28,818 nt of DNA from the NCBI GenBank assembly GCA_038203635.1, contig JBBRDT010000043.1, forward strand, positions 1 to 28,818, read 5' to 3'. Source of the stretch: DASRIA01 sp038203635 (lineage in GTDB: Bacteria; Actinomycetota; Thermoleophilia; Solirubrobacterales; JBBDJG01). Of the stretch, positions 28,534 through 28,818 are shown in pieces. The translations under genes were made by a program, and so were the position numbers. Position 1 is the stretch's first letter, and every line of letters starts with the position of its first letter. The notes below the pieces were generated by a model that saw only the letters and a program-made list of their open reading frames with translations, was not told the origin of the DNA and ran no database searches.

Positions 28534-28818
28534 GTGGAGGATCTCGGCCCACCCATCGCCTACACGGTCCTGGAGGAGGGCACCCCGGTCTACGACCGCG
28601 ACGGCAATCAAATCGGGGTCGTCGAACGCGTTGTGGCCGACATGCAGCTCGACATCTTCGAGGGGGTGATCGTCCACACTCGGCCGCTCTCCGGCCGCCA
28701 CCTGTTCGCCGACGTCGATCAGATCGCCGAGCTGCGGGAGCGCGGGGTCGTGCTCGGCGTGACGCGCGACGAGCTGCACGAGCCCCCGGACGAACAGAAT
28801 CGTCGAAAGCGGGCGGAA
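28534..28818 (+). CDS. PRC-barrel-like domain protein, 3' end outside window
   Basis: GTG 28534 opens a frame of 95 codons with no stop before the right edge. The residues TVLEEGTPVYDRDGNQIGVVERVV, then DIFEGVIVH, RHLFADVDQIAELRERGVVL and GVTRDEL form a single PRC-barrel/DUF2171-type beta-barrel: GTPVYDxxGxxIGxV is the characteristic opening, and the repeated short strands follow. Such domains in small actinobacterial proteins are thought to bind protein or RNA partners, but no role can be stated. The tail is charged (PPDEQNRRKRAE). It starts divergently from the SnoaL-like gene, and the upstream TAATCT suggests a leaderless start. Confidence 0.72.
   Translation, partial: MEDLGPPIAYTVLEEGTPVYDRDGNQIGVVERVVADMQLDIFEGVIVHTRPLSGRHLFADVDQIAELRERGVVLGVTRDELHEPPDEQNRRKRAE

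Noticed and set aside
1..28818. CRISPR arrays, insertion sequences, phage or toxin-antitoxin loci
   Set aside because: No regularly spaced repeats, transposase motifs or paired small toxin/antitoxin frames were seen on either strand.

Overview
The window is GC-rich, densely packed chromosomal DNA from an actinobacterium. The order rimM, trmD, rplS, lepB, rnhB, yraN, comM (yifB), dprA, then xerC and a WhiG/FliA-type sigma gene is the conserved actinobacterial block found beside whiG in Streptomyces. The frequent GTG and TTG starts, the 4-base ATGA and TTGA overlaps, the small basic orphan proteins and the TolB-type propeller gene suggest a deep lineage such as Thermoleophilia/Solirubrobacterales. 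That placement is inference. I see no insertion sequence, prophage, CRISPR array or clear horizontally acquired island, and no stretch over 300 bases lacks a gene.

Layout. 1-2934 (+) holds translation and secretion genes: the end of rimM, trmD, rplS with a long acidic tail, lepB, and rnhB whose start lies in a tandem repeat. yraN (-) meets rnhB tail to tail at shared stop-codon bases. 3455-9535 (+) is a tight run: comM, dprA, thiD, two small unknown genes, and ilvD. 9590-10452 is a secreted TolB-like beta-propeller gene broken by a frameshift. 10456-12116 (-) is a two-gene operon (alpha/beta hydrolase, 5-formyl-THF cyclo-ligase-like protein). 12170-14406 (+) holds an Rv0501-like epimerase and an L,D-transpeptidase. 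A small unknown gene (-) starts head to head with xerC, which is followed by the sigma gene and a strong intrinsic terminator.

16624-23158 (+) starts with an EF-G paralogue with an altered GTPase site. It continues with a zinc-ribbon protein, a 69-residue basic protein, an RNase HI-family protein, a three-helix membrane protein, a HisC-like aminotransferase, and a lipoprotein of the branched-chain amino-acid-binding type. On the minus strand (27124 down to 23164) three genes joined by ATGA overlaps encode a sulfotransferase, a membrane PAS-PAS-SpoIIE phosphatase fused to an RsbW-like kinase domain, and a STAS anti-anti-sigma protein. This is a self-contained partner-switching module translationally coupled to a sulfotransferase, and is the most interesting system here. 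Divergent tRNA-Gly(GCC) and tRNA-Cys(GCA) genes follow, then a minus-strand pair (short SnoaL-like protein and a trans-aconitate-methyltransferase-like enzyme), and the start of a PRC-barrel-like protein that runs off the edge.

A recurring regulatory theme is a TAnnnT-type -10 element 6 to 8 bases upstream of a start codon, with no Shine-Dalgarno sequence. This suggests that several transcripts are leaderless. All functional calls rest on reading motifs by eye; no database search was possible.
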